A stretch of DNA of 52,177 nt from an uncultured Mycobacteriaceae bacterium (GCA_903927745.1 CAIYOH010000137.1:1-52177), one strand, 5' to 3'; positions 34,061-42,546 are shown, counted from the stretch's first letter. Notes: a model not told the origin generated them from the letters alone. Numbers and translations: made by a program.

Positions 34061-35098
34061 ATGCGTGGGTCCAGGTCTGGCCGGGTAGGTCGCTTGGCGG
34101 ACCGGCACCCGACGGCGTCGCCGGAGCGGCTCATGGCCCAGTTGACCCCGCCGCCCACGTTCTCCGATGTGCGCTTCGCGACGTATCGTCCCGATCCGGC
34201 CGAACCGACGCAGGCTGCCGCCGTCGCCGCATGCGAGGAGTTCTGCCGCGAGGCCGCGCAGCGACGGGCGGGCCGCCGGAAGCTGTTTGGGCAGCGGGCC
34301 GTGCTGCCGGGCGTCGGCCTCTATCTCGACGGCGGATTCGGGGTGGGCAAGACACACTTGCTAGCCTCGGTCTACTACCAGGTGCCCGGCCCGAATCCGA
34401 AGGCGTACGCCACGTTTGGCGAGCTAACCCAGCTCGCGGGGGTGTTCGGCTTCGCAGAATGCATCGATCTGCTCGCCAACTACACGGTGGTGTGCGTCGA
34501 CGAGTTCGAACTCGACGACCCGGGCAACACGACGCTGATCTCGCGTCTGCTGTCGTCGCTGATCGAGCGGGGCGTGTCGGTGGCCGCGACGTCGAACACC
34601 CTGCCGGAACAACTCGGCGAGGGCCGGTTCGCCACCCAGGACTTCCTGCGTGAGATCAACACCCTGGCGGCCATGTTCACCACCGTGCGGATCGAGGGGC
34701 CCGACTACCGGCACCGAGGCCTGCCGCCGGCGCCCGAGTCGTTGTCCGAGCAGGAGGTGACCGCGCACGCCGCGGCGACCGACGGTGCGACGCTGGACGA
34801 TTTCGATGCGCTGTGCGCGCATCTGGCCACGATGCATCCCTCGCGGTACCTCACCCTCATCGAGGGCGTGACGGCGGTGTGCCTGACGGGCGTGCACCAC
34901 ATCGAGGATCAGAACGTCGCGCTGAGGCTGGTGTCGCTGACCGATCGCCTCTACGACGCGGGTATCCCGGTGGTGGCTTCCGGGGCACGGCTGAACGCCA
35001 TCTTCGGCGACGAGATGCTGGCCGGCGGATTCCGCAAAAAGTACCTGCGGGCCATCTCCCGGTTGCTCGCGCTCAGTGCTGCATCTCGCGCACCATGA
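34061..35098 (+). CDS. zapE: AFG1-like cell-division ATPase ZapE
   Basis: A 345-residue AAA+ ATPase of the AFG1/ZapE family. Walker A is GGFGVGKTHL (about 90-99) and Walker B VVCVDEFELDD (about 144-154). Sensor 1 is AATSNTLP (about 179-186). The final LLxLS segment is typical. ZapE acts at the Z-ring in E. coli; the mycobacterial role is not established. ATG 34061 is the start; ATG 34133 is an alternative. The 3' end overlaps the GNAT gene convergently by 26 bases. Confidence 0.92.
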   Translation: MRGSRSGRVGRLADRHPTASPERLMAQLTPPPTFSDVRFATYRPDPAEPTQAAAVAACEEFCREAAQRRAGRRKLFGQRAVLPGVGLYLDGGFGVGKTHLLASVYYQVPGPNPKAYATFGELTQLAGVFGFAECIDLLANYTVVCVDEFELDDPGNTTLISRLLSSLIERGVSVAATSNTLPEQLGEGRFATQDFLREINTLAAMFTTVRIEGPDYRHRGLPPAPESLSEQEVTAHAAATDGATLDDFDALCAHLATMHPSRYLTLIEGVTAVCLTGVHHIEDQNVALRLVSLTDRLYDAGIPVVASGARLNAIFGDEMLAGGFRKKYLRAISRLLALSAASRAP

Positions 35099-35615
35099 GA
35101 TAGTCGTTTTCGGACCGGGTGCCCACCTGAAATGTCCTGGTTCCGACGTTCGCGAACCCGCACTTGGCGTAGAAGCGTTGCGCACGTGGGTTTTTCTGTT
35201 CGACACCCAGCCACACGCAGCGCGCGCCCCACCGTGCGGCGGTGGTGAGCGCGTGGTCCATCAGCGCCGCCGCGACGCCGGATCCGTGATAATCGGGCAG
35301 CACGTACATCTTGGACAGCTCGACTGCCGGGTGGGCGGTGACCGCCTGGTGTACGTCGCTGTCGTCGCCCACGCCCCGCACGAGCATGGCGTAGCCGACG
35401 ATTCGGCCGTCCCGCAGCGCGGCGAACAAGGCCCGGTCTGGATCGTTGAGGTACTCGGCGAACCGGGCGGCAGACAGGTTGACCGCGACGAATGCCGCGA
35501 TGTTCTCCGGATCCACCGTGGGCGGACAGGCCAGTGGAAACGTCTGCGCGGCAACGGCGGCCAGTTCCGCGGGATCGACTGATTCGGTGGTGGCCGCCCG
35601 GATGGTGGTCGCCAC
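35073..35615 (-). CDS. GNAT family N-acetyltransferase (Rv2669-like)
   Basis: A 180-residue acetyl-CoA-dependent acyltransferase. Motif A is LSKMYVLPDYHGSGVAAALMDHAL (about 101-124, including the pyrophosphate loop HGSGVA), and motif B is VEQKNPRAQRFYAKCGF (about 138-154). The N-terminal stretch is variable. GTG 35615 fits the fold; the upstream extension does not. Acceptor substrate unknown. Confidence 0.87.
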   Translation of the reverse strand: MATTIRAATTESVDPAELAAVAAQTFPLACPPTVDPENIAAFVAVNLSAARFAEYLNDPDRALFAALRDGRIVGYAMLVRGVGDDSDVHQAVTAHPAVELSKMYVLPDYHGSGVAAALMDHALTTAARWGARCVWLGVEQKNPRAQRFYAKCGFANVGTRTFQVGTRSENDYLMVREMQH

Positions 35616-35690
35616 GTCTTTCGCCTCCTCGCCGCCGTGCCGCCGCCCCTGTCGCCGCCTTTGGCGATAATCCCACATAGGCTGGTGGCC

Positions 35691-36629
35691 ATGGGTGTCG
35701 ACCTCGGGCCGCTGACGGTGCCCGCCATGGTGGCCTCCTGGACCCTGGACCCGGCCGCGATGACGATGATCGCGGCGGTCGCCGGCGCGTATGCGTGGTG
35801 CTACCGGCGCTCCCGGGAGTCGCAGCACTCGGTCGGCCCCGCGCAGGCGGCCTGCGTCGCCGCCGGTGTCGCGCTGTGGGTGCTGGCGACGCTCGGTGCG
35901 GTCGGCGCCTACGCGTACGTCCTGTTCTGGGTGCGGGCGTTGCAAGTGTTGCTACTGCTCTACGTTGTGCCGTTTCTGCTCGCGCTGGGCAAGCCGGTCA
36001 CCGTCGTGCGCCTCGCGGCGGGCCCGGCCGGGCGCGAGCGCATCGACCGTTTTCTGGCGACGTCCGTCGCCCGGGTGCTGGCGCATCCGGTGACGACGTC
36101 GTTGGCGATGCTGGGGGTGCCGTGGCTGCTCTACCTGACGCCCTGGTACAGCGCCGCGTTGCGCGACGGAGGATGCGGCGCGGCCACCCGAATCCTGCTG
36201 GTAGCGGTGGGCTTCGGCTACTTCTATGCCCGACTTCAGGCGGATCCCGTACCCCGCAGGTTCCCGCAGTTGCTCTCGCTGCTGATCACCGTGGCCGAGG
36301 CACTCGGCGACGGTGTGCTGGGCCTGGTGCTCTGGCAGGGGCCGCTGATCGGGTCGGCGTACTACGCGGGCGTGCATCGGGCATGGGGACCGAATCAGCG
36401 GCTCGACCAGACGATCGGTGCCGGCGTCTTGTGGATCCTCGGCGACCTCATCGGTGTGCCGTTCGTCCTGGTGTTGATGCGCGCGCTGTCCCGCGACGAG
36501 AAGGCCCACGCGGTGCGCGTCGACTCCCAGCTGGATGCGGCCAACGCCGCCGGGGATGACAGCGTCGCGGCACCGGGGTTGTGGTGGGAGAACGACCCGG
36601 ATCTGCGCGACCGGTTCCGGCAGCGCTGA
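35691..36629 (+). CDS. CtaG-like cytochrome c oxidase assembly membrane protein
   Basis: A 312-residue protein with about seven to eight hydrophobic helices and the caa3_CtaG pattern: YAWCYRRSRESQ near 40-51, MLGVPWLLYLTPWYSAAL (about 136-153), LQADPVPRRFPQLLSLLI (about 181-198) and a WGPNQRLDQTIGAGVLWILGDL C-terminal stretch. Conserved His/Asp residues in these loops could bind copper. Family members are linked with copper delivery to cytochrome oxidase. ATG 35691 is chosen. It is convergent with the methyltransferase gene, five bases apart. Confidence 0.83.
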   Translation: MGVDLGPLTVPAMVASWTLDPAAMTMIAAVAGAYAWCYRRSRESQHSVGPAQAACVAAGVALWVLATLGAVGAYAYVLFWVRALQVLLLLYVVPFLLALGKPVTVVRLAAGPAGRERIDRFLATSVARVLAHPVTTSLAMLGVPWLLYLTPWYSAALRDGGCGAATRILLVAVGFGYFYARLQADPVPRRFPQLLSLLITVAEALGDGVLGLVLWQGPLIGSAYYAGVHRAWGPNQRLDQTIGAGVLWILGDLIGVPFVLVLMRALSRDEKAHAVRVDSQLDAANAAGDDSVAAPGLWWENDPDLRDRFRQR

Positions 36630-36634
36630 CGTCG

Positions 36635-37672
36635 CTACACCGCGCGCGCCTCGATGATGTTGAACCGCGATCCGGTGTCGATCACGCCGACCATCTGAAA
36701 ACCGGTTGCGTCGAACAGGCGGCGGTACTCGCTCTCAGTGCGTTCGCGTCCGTCGTTGACCACCAGCATCTCCATGTCGAGCCATTTGCCGATCGACGCG
36801 CCCTCGTCGTCTGGGATGACTGTCTCGACAAGCAACAGGGCGGCACCGTCCGGCGCCGCCGAGCGCACGTTGCGCAGGATCTGTGTCGATTCCGCGTCGT
36901 CCCAGTCGTGGATGATGTTCTTCAGGACATAGGCGTCACCGCCGGCCGGGACATGGTCGAAAAACGAGCCTTCAGCAAGACGCACTCGTTCGGCCACATG
37001 GTGTTCCCGCAGCAATGGCGCCGCCCCGGCGATCACCTCGGGAAGGTCGTAGAGCACGCCCTGGGCATCCGGTGCCGAGTTCAGTATCGCCGCCAAGAGT
37101 CGGCCGTGGCCGCCGGCGACGTCGACGATCGTGCCGTACCGGGTGAAGTCGTGAGCGCTGACCACGGGCCCGATCGCCGTAGCCGACAGGCTGGTCATCG
37201 CGTCGTTGAACACCTGTCCGAATTCCGGTTCGGCGCCGAGGAAGTCGAAGAAGGCCATGCCGCGCAGTCTCGGGACCACCGACCTGCCTGATCTGATGGC
37301 GTCGGTCAGCAGACTCCAGTGCTCGCGGTGCCACGGGGAGCCGACGAACCGCGCGGCCGCGGCCATCGGGACCGGGGCGTCGGAGCGCAGCAAGTCGCCC
37401 ATCGGATTCAGTTCGTAGCGGCCGTCGTCGCGTCGGGCGAAGATGCCAGATCCGATCAACGCGCGTAACAGCCTGCCCAGTGCGCCGGCATCGGCCCCGA
37501 CGCGAGCGGCGAGTTCGTCGAGCGCCAGCGGTCCGGCGGCCAGCGCATCCGCCACACCCAGATCGGCGGCGGCGGTGATGCCCTGCGAGATCCACGCGCC
37601 GTTGATCATCTGGCTGAGGACGGCGGCCGGGGCAGCGGCGTTGCCGTCGGACGGAGTCGGCGATGAGGTCAT
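36635..37672 (-). CDS. SAM-dependent O-methyltransferase (COMT-like)
   Basis: A 345-residue class I methyltransferase with an N-terminal winged-helix dimerisation domain (about 20-95, with LLRALIGSGIFARRDDG) and a Rossmann domain. SAM motif I is VDVAGGHGRLLAAI (about 188-201); LKNIIHDWDD (about 252-261) contains the His-Asp catalytic pair typical of plant-type O-methyltransferases. Similar mycobacterial proteins methylate quinolone- or hydroxy-aromatic compounds. Stand-alone gene. Confidence 0.88.
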   Translation of the reverse strand: MTSSPTPSDGNAAAPAAVLSQMINGAWISQGITAAADLGVADALAAGPLALDELAARVGADAGALGRLLRALIGSGIFARRDDGRYELNPMGDLLRSDAPVPMAAAARFVGSPWHREHWSLLTDAIRSGRSVVPRLRGMAFFDFLGAEPEFGQVFNDAMTSLSATAIGPVVSAHDFTRYGTIVDVAGGHGRLLAAILNSAPDAQGVLYDLPEVIAGAAPLLREHHVAERVRLAEGSFFDHVPAGGDAYVLKNIIHDWDDAESTQILRNVRSAAPDGAALLLVETVIPDDEGASIGKWLDMEMLVVNDGRERTESEYRRLFDATGFQMVGVIDTGSRFNIIEARAV

Positions 37673-37724
37673 GACCGCAGTCTCGCACGGATTGTGGGTG
37701 CCCCCTGAGTGCGGCTACCGGTGG

Positions 37725-38468
37725 CTAACCGTTTCCGCTGAAGGAGGGCGTCGTGTGCCGCACGCAGTCGGGGTAGCTCAGCATGACGCTCGACGTGAAC
37801 TGCACAACGTCGTTCATGGGGGCGCCCGTTTTCGCCCGTAGTTGCTGGTTCACCTGGTCCACCGACTCGCCCAGTTGGAAGAGTCGGCACGTCTCGTGAG
37901 CGTTGCGCAGTGCCGCCTGCGGGTTACTGATCGTATAGCCCAGGGCCCGCACGGTGTCGAGGAACCGCTGGTCGTTGGCGCTGTCGACACTCGACGGCGT
38001 CGCGCTCTTCGACGACTGGGTGGGGCCGGTCGAGGTGGCCGGGACTGTGACGGTCGCCGTCGTCGGGGCGGCCTGGATGGTGACGGTGGGTGATGCCTGG
38101 ACGGTGACCGTCGTCGGCGATGCGTGAACGGTGACCGTCTTGGTGACCGGCGGCGGCGCTGGTAACTCCACGACGGAGGTCTGCACGATTACGGTTGCGG
38201 GCTGGGCTGCGAGCACCCGACTTTCTCGAGGAGTCATGGTTATCATCAGGCCGCCGACGCCGATGAGAAGCGCTACCGCCAGCGCTCCTCCCACGACCAG
38301 CACGGCCCGACTCCACGCGGAGTCCCAGGGATGGTGGTCGGTAACGATGGTCTCCGCGTCATCCCCGAGCGACCAGGCTAGATCGGAGGCGGGTTCGCTC
38401 GCCGGCGGAGCCCAGGTGGTTTCAGCGTTATCCGCCCCAACGGTGGGCGCCACTGCGTCGTCGTCCAT
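37725..38468 (-). CDS. DUF732 secreted/anchored protein
   Basis: A 247-residue protein: a soluble cytosolic N-terminus (1-55), one membrane helix (about 60-82), a Val/Thr/Pro-rich stalk with TVTVHASPTTVTVQASP-like repeats (about 105-160), and a C-terminal DUF732 domain (about 172-240) beginning DQRFLDTVRALGY with two Cys (HETCRLF and YPDCVRH) that probably form a disulfide. ATG 38468 has AGGAG upstream. DUF732 proteins are mycobacterial and of unknown function, often in the envelope. Confidence 0.86.
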   Translation of the reverse strand: MDDDAVAPTVGADNAETTWAPPASEPASDLAWSLGDDAETIVTDHHPWDSAWSRAVLVVGGALAVALLIGVGGLMITMTPRESRVLAAQPATVIVQTSVVELPAPPPVTKTVTVHASPTTVTVQASPTVTIQAAPTTATVTVPATSTGPTQSSKSATPSSVDSANDQRFLDTVRALGYTISNPQAALRNAHETCRLFQLGESVDQVNQQLRAKTGAPMNDVVQFTSSVMLSYPDCVRHTTPSFSGNG

Positions 38469-38523
38469 GGTGGTTCTCCTGTCTCCCCTCAGTGTGGAAC
38501 GGGGCACCGACAACCGGCACGAC

Positions 38524-38712
38524 CTACCTCGTGAGGTCCAGGTTGATCTCGGACTTCAATTCCCTGGTGAAGTTCTCCACGCACTGATCGATCAGGGCCC
38601 CAAACGAGCCGGGGTCGCCGTAGATGCTGGGAGGGAAGGTGACGGAGCCTACCCATCGCGCGACCACGTTGCCCTCCTCATCGCGCCTCACCGTCACGGT
38701 TGTCGAACCCAT
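38524..38712 (-). CDS. Small hypothetical protein (62 aa)
   Basis: A 62-residue protein, MGSTTVTVRRDEEG onward, with a predicted short beta sheet (NVVARWVGSVTF) and helix (LIDQCVENFTREL). ATG 38712 has AGGGA at a proper distance; ATG 38727 adds five residues. No family recognised. It lies 55 bases upstream of the DUF732 gene in the same direction and may share its transcript. Confidence 0.55.
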   Translation of the reverse strand: MGSTTVTVRRDEEGNVVARWVGSVTFPPSIYGDPGSFGALIDQCVENFTRELKSEINLDLTR

Positions 38713-38790
38713 ATCCGTCCCTTTCATTCGGTGTGTTCGTGCTGCTCCGCGGCGACGGAAATCCTGTGATACTTCGTTACTGCTGAAGCG

Positions 38791-38937
38791 ATGCTGTCAC
38801 GAAACCGCAAGCCTCCGAGAAATCTATACCGGCCCACTGACAAGTTCGACTGGACCGTGTGGTGCGCGGTGGCGGAGGGGCACGATCCGATCACTATCGG
38901 GGCGGTGCGGGCAATGGCACGGGGCGATTCAGGGTAA
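38791..38937 (+). CDS. Possible small protein (48 aa)
   Basis: ATG 38791 to TAA 38937 reads 48 codons, MLSRNRKPPRN through KFDWTVWCAVAEGH to MARGDSG. It has balanced amino-acid use for its size and sits in a 300-bp stretch with no other gene, but no ribosome site or family match was found. Could be chance. Confidence 0.25.
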   Translation: MLSRNRKPPRNLYRPTDKFDWTVWCAVAEGHDPITIGAVRAMARGDSG

Positions 38938-39014
38938 GGATTAGTCGGCCCGCGTCGGCCGATGGAGCGGTACATGAACAATATGGGCCGCTCACAAGTG
39001 GCAGACGGGCCTGA

Positions 39015-39239
39015 CTGCGCTCAGTGCTGCGTTCGTTGTACCCCGCTCCGCACACGGCGTCGGCTTCGGCGCCCATGAAGGCGGGGATGAACGTCGCCAG
39101 CAGCTCGCGCAGCACATCGGGATGGGCGGTGGTGAGTCGTTCGGCCAGCACAGCGGACAGGTCGATATCGTGGGCAGTGGTCATCGCGTTGATTCCTTTG
39201 CTCGAGTGACTTTGGACGGTCTCTCGAAGAATCACGCGA
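39015..39239 (-). pseudogene. IS1081-like (IS256 family) transposase remnant with one terminal repeat
   Basis: From ATG 39184 about 57 residues match the start of IS1081-type transposase: VLRELLATFIPAFMGAEADA and CGAGYNERSTERS. After that the reading loses similarity and stops at 38894. Just upstream, CTCTCGAAGAATCACGCGA (39221-39239) resembles the IS1081 terminal inverted repeat as I recall it. Most of the element, including the DDE residues, is missing. The rest of 38938-39449 shows nothing else recognisable. Confidence 0.7.
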
Positions 39240-39449
39240 TGACCTTCAATCGCTCGGCGACGACACGCCGGAAGCGCTCATCAGGCCCGACTCGTACACC
39301 TCTCTGCTGGACGCAACCCGGCAGCCCACGGCGGCGTAAGTCTGGAACCGCGGGGCGTCGTGCCAACCGATGACGCCCACCGCCGGATCCGCGCCGTTAC
39401 TGCACGGTTTCATGGGCTAGCGCCGACGCGTTTGTCCGCATGAACCGGA

Positions 39450-40088
39450 TCAGGGAACGATGGTGCCCTTGCTCGTGATGAGGCTCAAGGCGTCTTTAAC
39501 CTTATCCGCGTTGTCGGAGAGAGAGGCGCCCGCGATCAGCACCACGGAGGCTGGCGCAGCGGCGGTCTCGTGAATTCCCAAGGCTATGTTCGTTTGCTGC
39601 ACTCCGCCTTTGCAACCAAACTCAATGCGGTACCCGTTGAACCCGCTCATGGTTGCGGGGGCGGGATCACCGTTGGGTTGACAGCCGTCAGCAACCGCCG
39701 CAGCGGCGAGGGTCTTCGCGCCTTCGACCGGGTCCTGGCCTGGTTTCAACCTGGCAATGAGAACCTGGATGGAGGTGGCGGTTTCCCCGTATTGGAGCGC
39801 AGCCACATGGTAGGTGTCGTTACCTTCGAGCCACTTGATACTCGGGTCATTAGACCACCCAGGCAATTCGGGCAGTGTGACGTCGGCGTAGTGAGCGGTG
39901 TCGGCGGCTGTGCTCGACGAAGACGCCGAGGACGCCGAGGACGCCGAAGTGGACGTCGCGCTCGAGGTTGAGTTGGCGGCTGAAGTCGGTGAGACTGTGG
40001 TGGCTCCGGACCCGCAGCCTGCGAGCGACGCGCTCAACAGCAGGGCGGCCACACCGGTTGCAGGAACCAGCAGGGTTGACTTCGTCAT
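39450..40088 (-). CDS. LpqN/LpqT family lipoprotein
   Basis: A 212-residue lipoprotein: signal peptide with lipobox LAGC (Cys25), a Ser/Thr/Ala-rich linker (about 30-63), then an LpqN-like domain beginning DVTLPELPGWSNDP (about 69-82) with two further Cys (DGCQPNG, FGCKGG) likely disulfide linked. The domain binds hydrophobic ligands or partner proteins in characterised mycobacterial members. The promoter must lie in 40089-40330, a stretch in which I saw no clear hexamers. Confidence 0.85.
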   Translation of the reverse strand: MTKSTLLVPATGVAALLLSASLAGCGSGATTVSPTSAANSTSSATSTSASSASSASSSSTAADTAHYADVTLPELPGWSNDPSIKWLEGNDTYHVAALQYGETATSIQVLIARLKPGQDPVEGAKTLAAAAVADGCQPNGDPAPATMSGFNGYRIEFGCKGGVQQTNIALGIHETAAAPASVVLIAGASLSDNADKVKDALSLITSKGTIVP

Positions 40089-40330
40089 CGCGGTAAAACC
40101 TCTCCGTAGACCTCCGGGAACGGATGTGACTCTGCACTATCGGTCCATGGGGAGTCAATGGACGACCTGATGCTGTGCCACCGAGATCTCGGGGCTGTAC
40201 GGGTTCGCCGCGGTTCGGACTGTTATCCGGCGTGCCGTGTCGCCGCTGCGGTGATCCGTGCCGCGCCAGCGGTTGAGCACCTGGGCCACCATGACCGAGC
40301 ACCCAAACAGGCTTTGGACTGCGTAAACTC

Positions 40331-40405
40331 TGGTGCGCGATACTGGGATTGAACCAGTGACCTCTTCCGTGTCAGGGAAGCGCTCTCCCGCTGAGCTAAT
40401 CGCGC
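40331..40405 (-). tRNA. tRNA-Val (GAC)
   Basis: The acceptor stem GCGCGAT/ATCGCGC closes the cloverleaf. The anticodon loop CTGACAC between CTTCC/GGAAG gives GAC. The T arm has GGTTCAATCCC. The CCA end is encoded (40331-40333). It is the last of three minus-strand tRNAs. Confidence 0.95.
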
Positions 40406-40428
40406 GGGGGTTCGAACGTGTTCGAACA

Positions 40429-40502
40429 TGGAGGTGGAGACGGGAATCGAACCCGTGTGCACGGCTTTGCAGGCCGTTGCCTCACCACTCGGCCACTCCA
40501 CC
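40429..40502 (-). tRNA. tRNA-Cys (GCA)
   Basis: Acceptor stem GGTGGAG/CTCCACC with discriminator T (U73), typical for Cys. Anticodon loop CTGCAAA between ACGGC/GCCGT reads GCA. CCA is encoded (40429-40431). Confidence 0.96.
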
Positions 40503-40530
40503 ACGGGGATTCATGCCGCTTTCTCCCTCG

Positions 40531-40603
40531 AGCGGATGACGGGATTCGAACCCGCGACCCTCACCTTGGCAAGGTGATGCGCTACCAACTGCGCCACATC
40601 CGC
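40531..40603 (-). tRNA. tRNA-Gly (GCC)
   Basis: Acceptor stem GCGGATG/CATCCGC, anticodon loop TTGCCAA between TCACC/GGTGA gives GCC, T arm GGGTTCGAATCCC. CCA is not encoded (CGA follows the discriminator). First tRNA of the minus-strand group. Confidence 0.95.
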
Positions 40604-40640
40604 GAGCCGTGGGCGAGATCGTCGCCCACCGCGAAGATCG

Positions 40641-40670
40641 ACAATAGTCCACGGACGTGAGGCGGCACAA
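40641..40670 (-). promoter_or_regulatory. Promoter for the Gly-Cys-Val tRNA group
   Basis: On the minus strand TTGTGC (40665-40670) and TATTGT (40641-40646) are 18 bp apart, a good SigA-type pair. Transcription would start near 40634, about 30 bases before tRNA-Gly. Confidence 0.5.
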
Positions 40671-40700
40671 ATCCCTGTGATCTACCCGGAGATGACCGTA

Positions 40701-40730
40701 TTCAGGGGAAACGTCCCCTCGTGCTAATCT
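40701..40730 (+). promoter_or_regulatory. Possible promoter for tRNA-Val (CAC)
   Basis: TTCAGG (40701-40706) and TAATCT (40725-40730) are separated by 18 bp. The -35 is a poor match; the position, about 39 bases before the tRNA, is reasonable. Confidence 0.3.
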
Positions 40731-40768
40731 TCGACCTCGGCACGATGCCGCCATCAGGTGTGCCCGCC

Positions 40769-40840
40769 GGTCCCGTGGCTCAGTGGGAGAGCGTCCGCTT
40801 CACACGCGGAAGGTCGCTGGTTCGATCCCAGCCGGGACCA
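40769..40840 (+). tRNA. tRNA-Val (CAC)
   Basis: Acceptor stem GGTCCCG/CGGGACC. The anticodon loop TTCACAC between TCCGC/GCGGA reads CAC. T arm GGTTCGATCCC. CCA is not encoded. It reads GTG codons, complementing the GAC isoacceptor on the other strand. Confidence 0.95.
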
Positions 40841-40870
40841 CCCAAATCCCCAGCTCGAGGGTGGTTTTTT
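40837..40870 (+). terminator. Intrinsic terminator overlapping the tRNA-Val 3' end
   Basis: ACCACCC (40837-40843) pairs with GGGTGGT (40859-40865), followed by a T-run to 40870. The left arm reuses the last four bases of the tRNA, so folding of the terminator competes with the acceptor end. Confidence 0.7.
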
Positions 40871-40883
40871 GCCGTCGGCGATG

Positions 40884-41318
40884 CTAAGCCTCGTCCGGGG
40901 TTGCGTAATCCCACGAGCGTGTTCTGACGGGCGTCATGCGGATATAGGCGGCGCCCGGTCGGGGTTCGGTGGGCCAGTCGGGCTCTGGCACGCCCCGTGC
41001 CCGGGCACCTTCCCTCGCGAGCTGGAGCGCTTCGGTTCGTTCGCGAACGATGCGGGCGTGACCTTGGAACATCACTCCCCGAATATCGGCCATGCTGGAG
41101 CCGTCTTCGAGCATGACACTCACATGTGAGTTGTTCTCGACGTTGGCGACTTTGCGGGTCCCATCGCGGACACCCATGATGATGTCGCGGCCGAAGCGAA
41201 AGTATCCCAGAGGCACAGTGTGCGGGAAGCCATCCTCGTCGATGGTGGTCAGTGCCGCCCAGCCTGGGCGGCTGTCGAGGTATGCCTCAATTTGTTCGTC
41301 AGTGAATTTCCGTGGCAC
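40884..41318 (-). CDS. PPOX/FDOR-class split-barrel oxidoreductase
   Basis: A 144-residue protein of the pyridoxamine-phosphate-oxidase-like split barrel. It has RPGWAALTTIDEDGFPHTVPLGYF (about 17-40) and HVSVMLED (about 64-71) strands, and ends WDYATPDEA. Short mycobacterial members use F420 or flavin to reduce diverse substrates; cofactor cannot be decided here. It is divergent from the DUF2256 gene. Confidence 0.85.
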   Translation of the reverse strand: MPRKFTDEQIEAYLDSRPGWAALTTIDEDGFPHTVPLGYFRFGRDIIMGVRDGTRKVANVENNSHVSVMLEDGSSMADIRGVMFQGHARIVRERTEALQLAREGARARGVPEPDWPTEPRPGAAYIRMTPVRTRSWDYATPDEA

Positions 41319-41368
41319 GTCACGAGGCTAACAAGAGGTCACTCGGGCTTGGCGATAGGCTGACTCGG

Positions 41369-41521
41369 GTGCACGCGCGTGTGAAGAATGGGCACCCGCC
41401 CAAGATCTGCGAGCGCTGCCAGCGTCCGTTCGAGTGGCGCAAGAAGTGGGCGCGGGACTGGGCACAGGTCAGGTACTGCTCCGAGGCGTGCCGGCGTGGC
41501 ACCCCCCGCGCCGCGCCGTAG
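41369..41521 (+). CDS. DUF2256 small zinc protein (50 aa)
   Basis: This 50-residue protein has the full DUF2256 signature: KICERCQRPFEWRKKW then YCSEACRR, a treble-clef-like four-Cys knuckle. GTG 41369 gives the usual short length; the GTG at 41312 would overlap the divergent PPOX gene start. Function unknown. Confidence 0.8.
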   Translation: MHARVKNGHPPKICERCQRPFEWRKKWARDWAQVRYCSEACRRGTPRAAP

Positions 41522-41556
41522 ATTCGTACCCGACCAGGCGCGGGCGGCCGGTGTCG

Positions 41557-42408
41557 TCAGAACTTGAGCATTGCTCCGGCGTCGACCTTGAACTGGCTGC
41601 CGGTGACATAGCGAGACTCATCAGAAGCCAGGAAGCACACGACCGCTGAGACGTCTTCGGGTTCGACGTAGGGCACCGGCATGGCTTGCATCAGCGGGAA
41701 GACCGGCAGTGCGTCTTCGCGGGTGGGGTGTTCCAGGTCCGGTCGGAACTGCTTGTACATCGGGTCGCTGTTGAGCATTCCGGTGTTGCAGTTCGACGGG
41801 TGAACGACATTGACCCGGATCGACATCGGCGCCAGTTGGCCGGCGAGGATTCGGGTGTAGGAATCCACTAGCTGCTTGGCGAAGCTGTAACCGGCCCCGC
41901 CCGGTCCGACCGGGCCGCCGGCTGCGGGCTGGTTCCCGGCGATCAGGCCGGCGATCGAGCCGGTGGTGATGATCGAGGCACCGGACTTGAGGTAGGGCAA
42001 CGCCGCGTGCACCGTGTTGACCACCCCGACGAAGTCGACATCGAACGCGTCGACGAAGCCGGCGATGGGAACATCGGTGCCCAGCGGGCAGATACCGGCG
42101 TTGGCGACGACGACGTCTAGGTGGCCGCCGAGTTCGGCGACGGCGTTGGCCAGTTCCCGGGCCACCGCCGCTCGGTCGCGGACGTCGACCTCCGCGGTGA
42201 TGGCCCGCCGGCCGGTCTTCTCGACTTCCAGACCCGCCTCGGTGAGGTCGTGCGATGTGGCCAACGGGTATTGGTTGGTGTCGATGTCATGGCAGATGTC
42301 GAACAGAATGACGTCTGCGCCCTCCTCGGCCAGTTTGACCGCGTGGCTGCGCCCCTGGCCGCGCGCGGCGCCGGTGATCAGAACGACTTTGTCCTGGACT
42401 CGCCCCAT
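41557..42408 (-). CDS. Mycofactocin-type SDR family oxidoreductase
   Basis: A 283-residue short-chain dehydrogenase. The NAD motif TGAARGQGRSH (about 12-22), NAG (ANAG, about 103-106), the Ser of TTGSIAG (about 147) and YSFAK (Tyr-x3-Lys, about 171-175) are present. The insertion after the second strand, DICHDIDTNQYPLATSHDL (about 37-55), is typical of SDRs that hold NAD tightly and pass electrons to mycofactocin. ATG 42408 matches the usual MGRV start; ATG 42423 is possible. Substrate unknown. Confidence 0.88.
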   Translation of the reverse strand: MGRVQDKVVLITGAARGQGRSHAVKLAEEGADVILFDICHDIDTNQYPLATSHDLTEAGLEVEKTGRRAITAEVDVRDRAAVARELANAVAELGGHLDVVVANAGICPLGTDVPIAGFVDAFDVDFVGVVNTVHAALPYLKSGASIITTGSIAGLIAGNQPAAGGPVGPGGAGYSFAKQLVDSYTRILAGQLAPMSIRVNVVHPSNCNTGMLNSDPMYKQFRPDLEHPTREDALPVFPLMQAMPVPYVEPEDVSAVVCFLASDESRYVTGSQFKVDAGAMLKF

Positions 42409-42546
42409 TTTTTCCCGTCCCATTTCTCAGAGCCTTCCCTCTCGATTGCCGCGGCTCGGCGAACAGTGTTAGCCCGTCTCGTGCGGTCTGGGTCACATCG
42501 TCCCCATGATCGTCGCACCGACCCGATCGGCGCACTCAAGCCGGGT

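Noticed and set aside
40158..40352. Small plus-strand open frames between the lipoprotein gene and tRNAs
   Set aside because: They run into the tRNA-Val gene and have no ribosome site or recognisable sequence.
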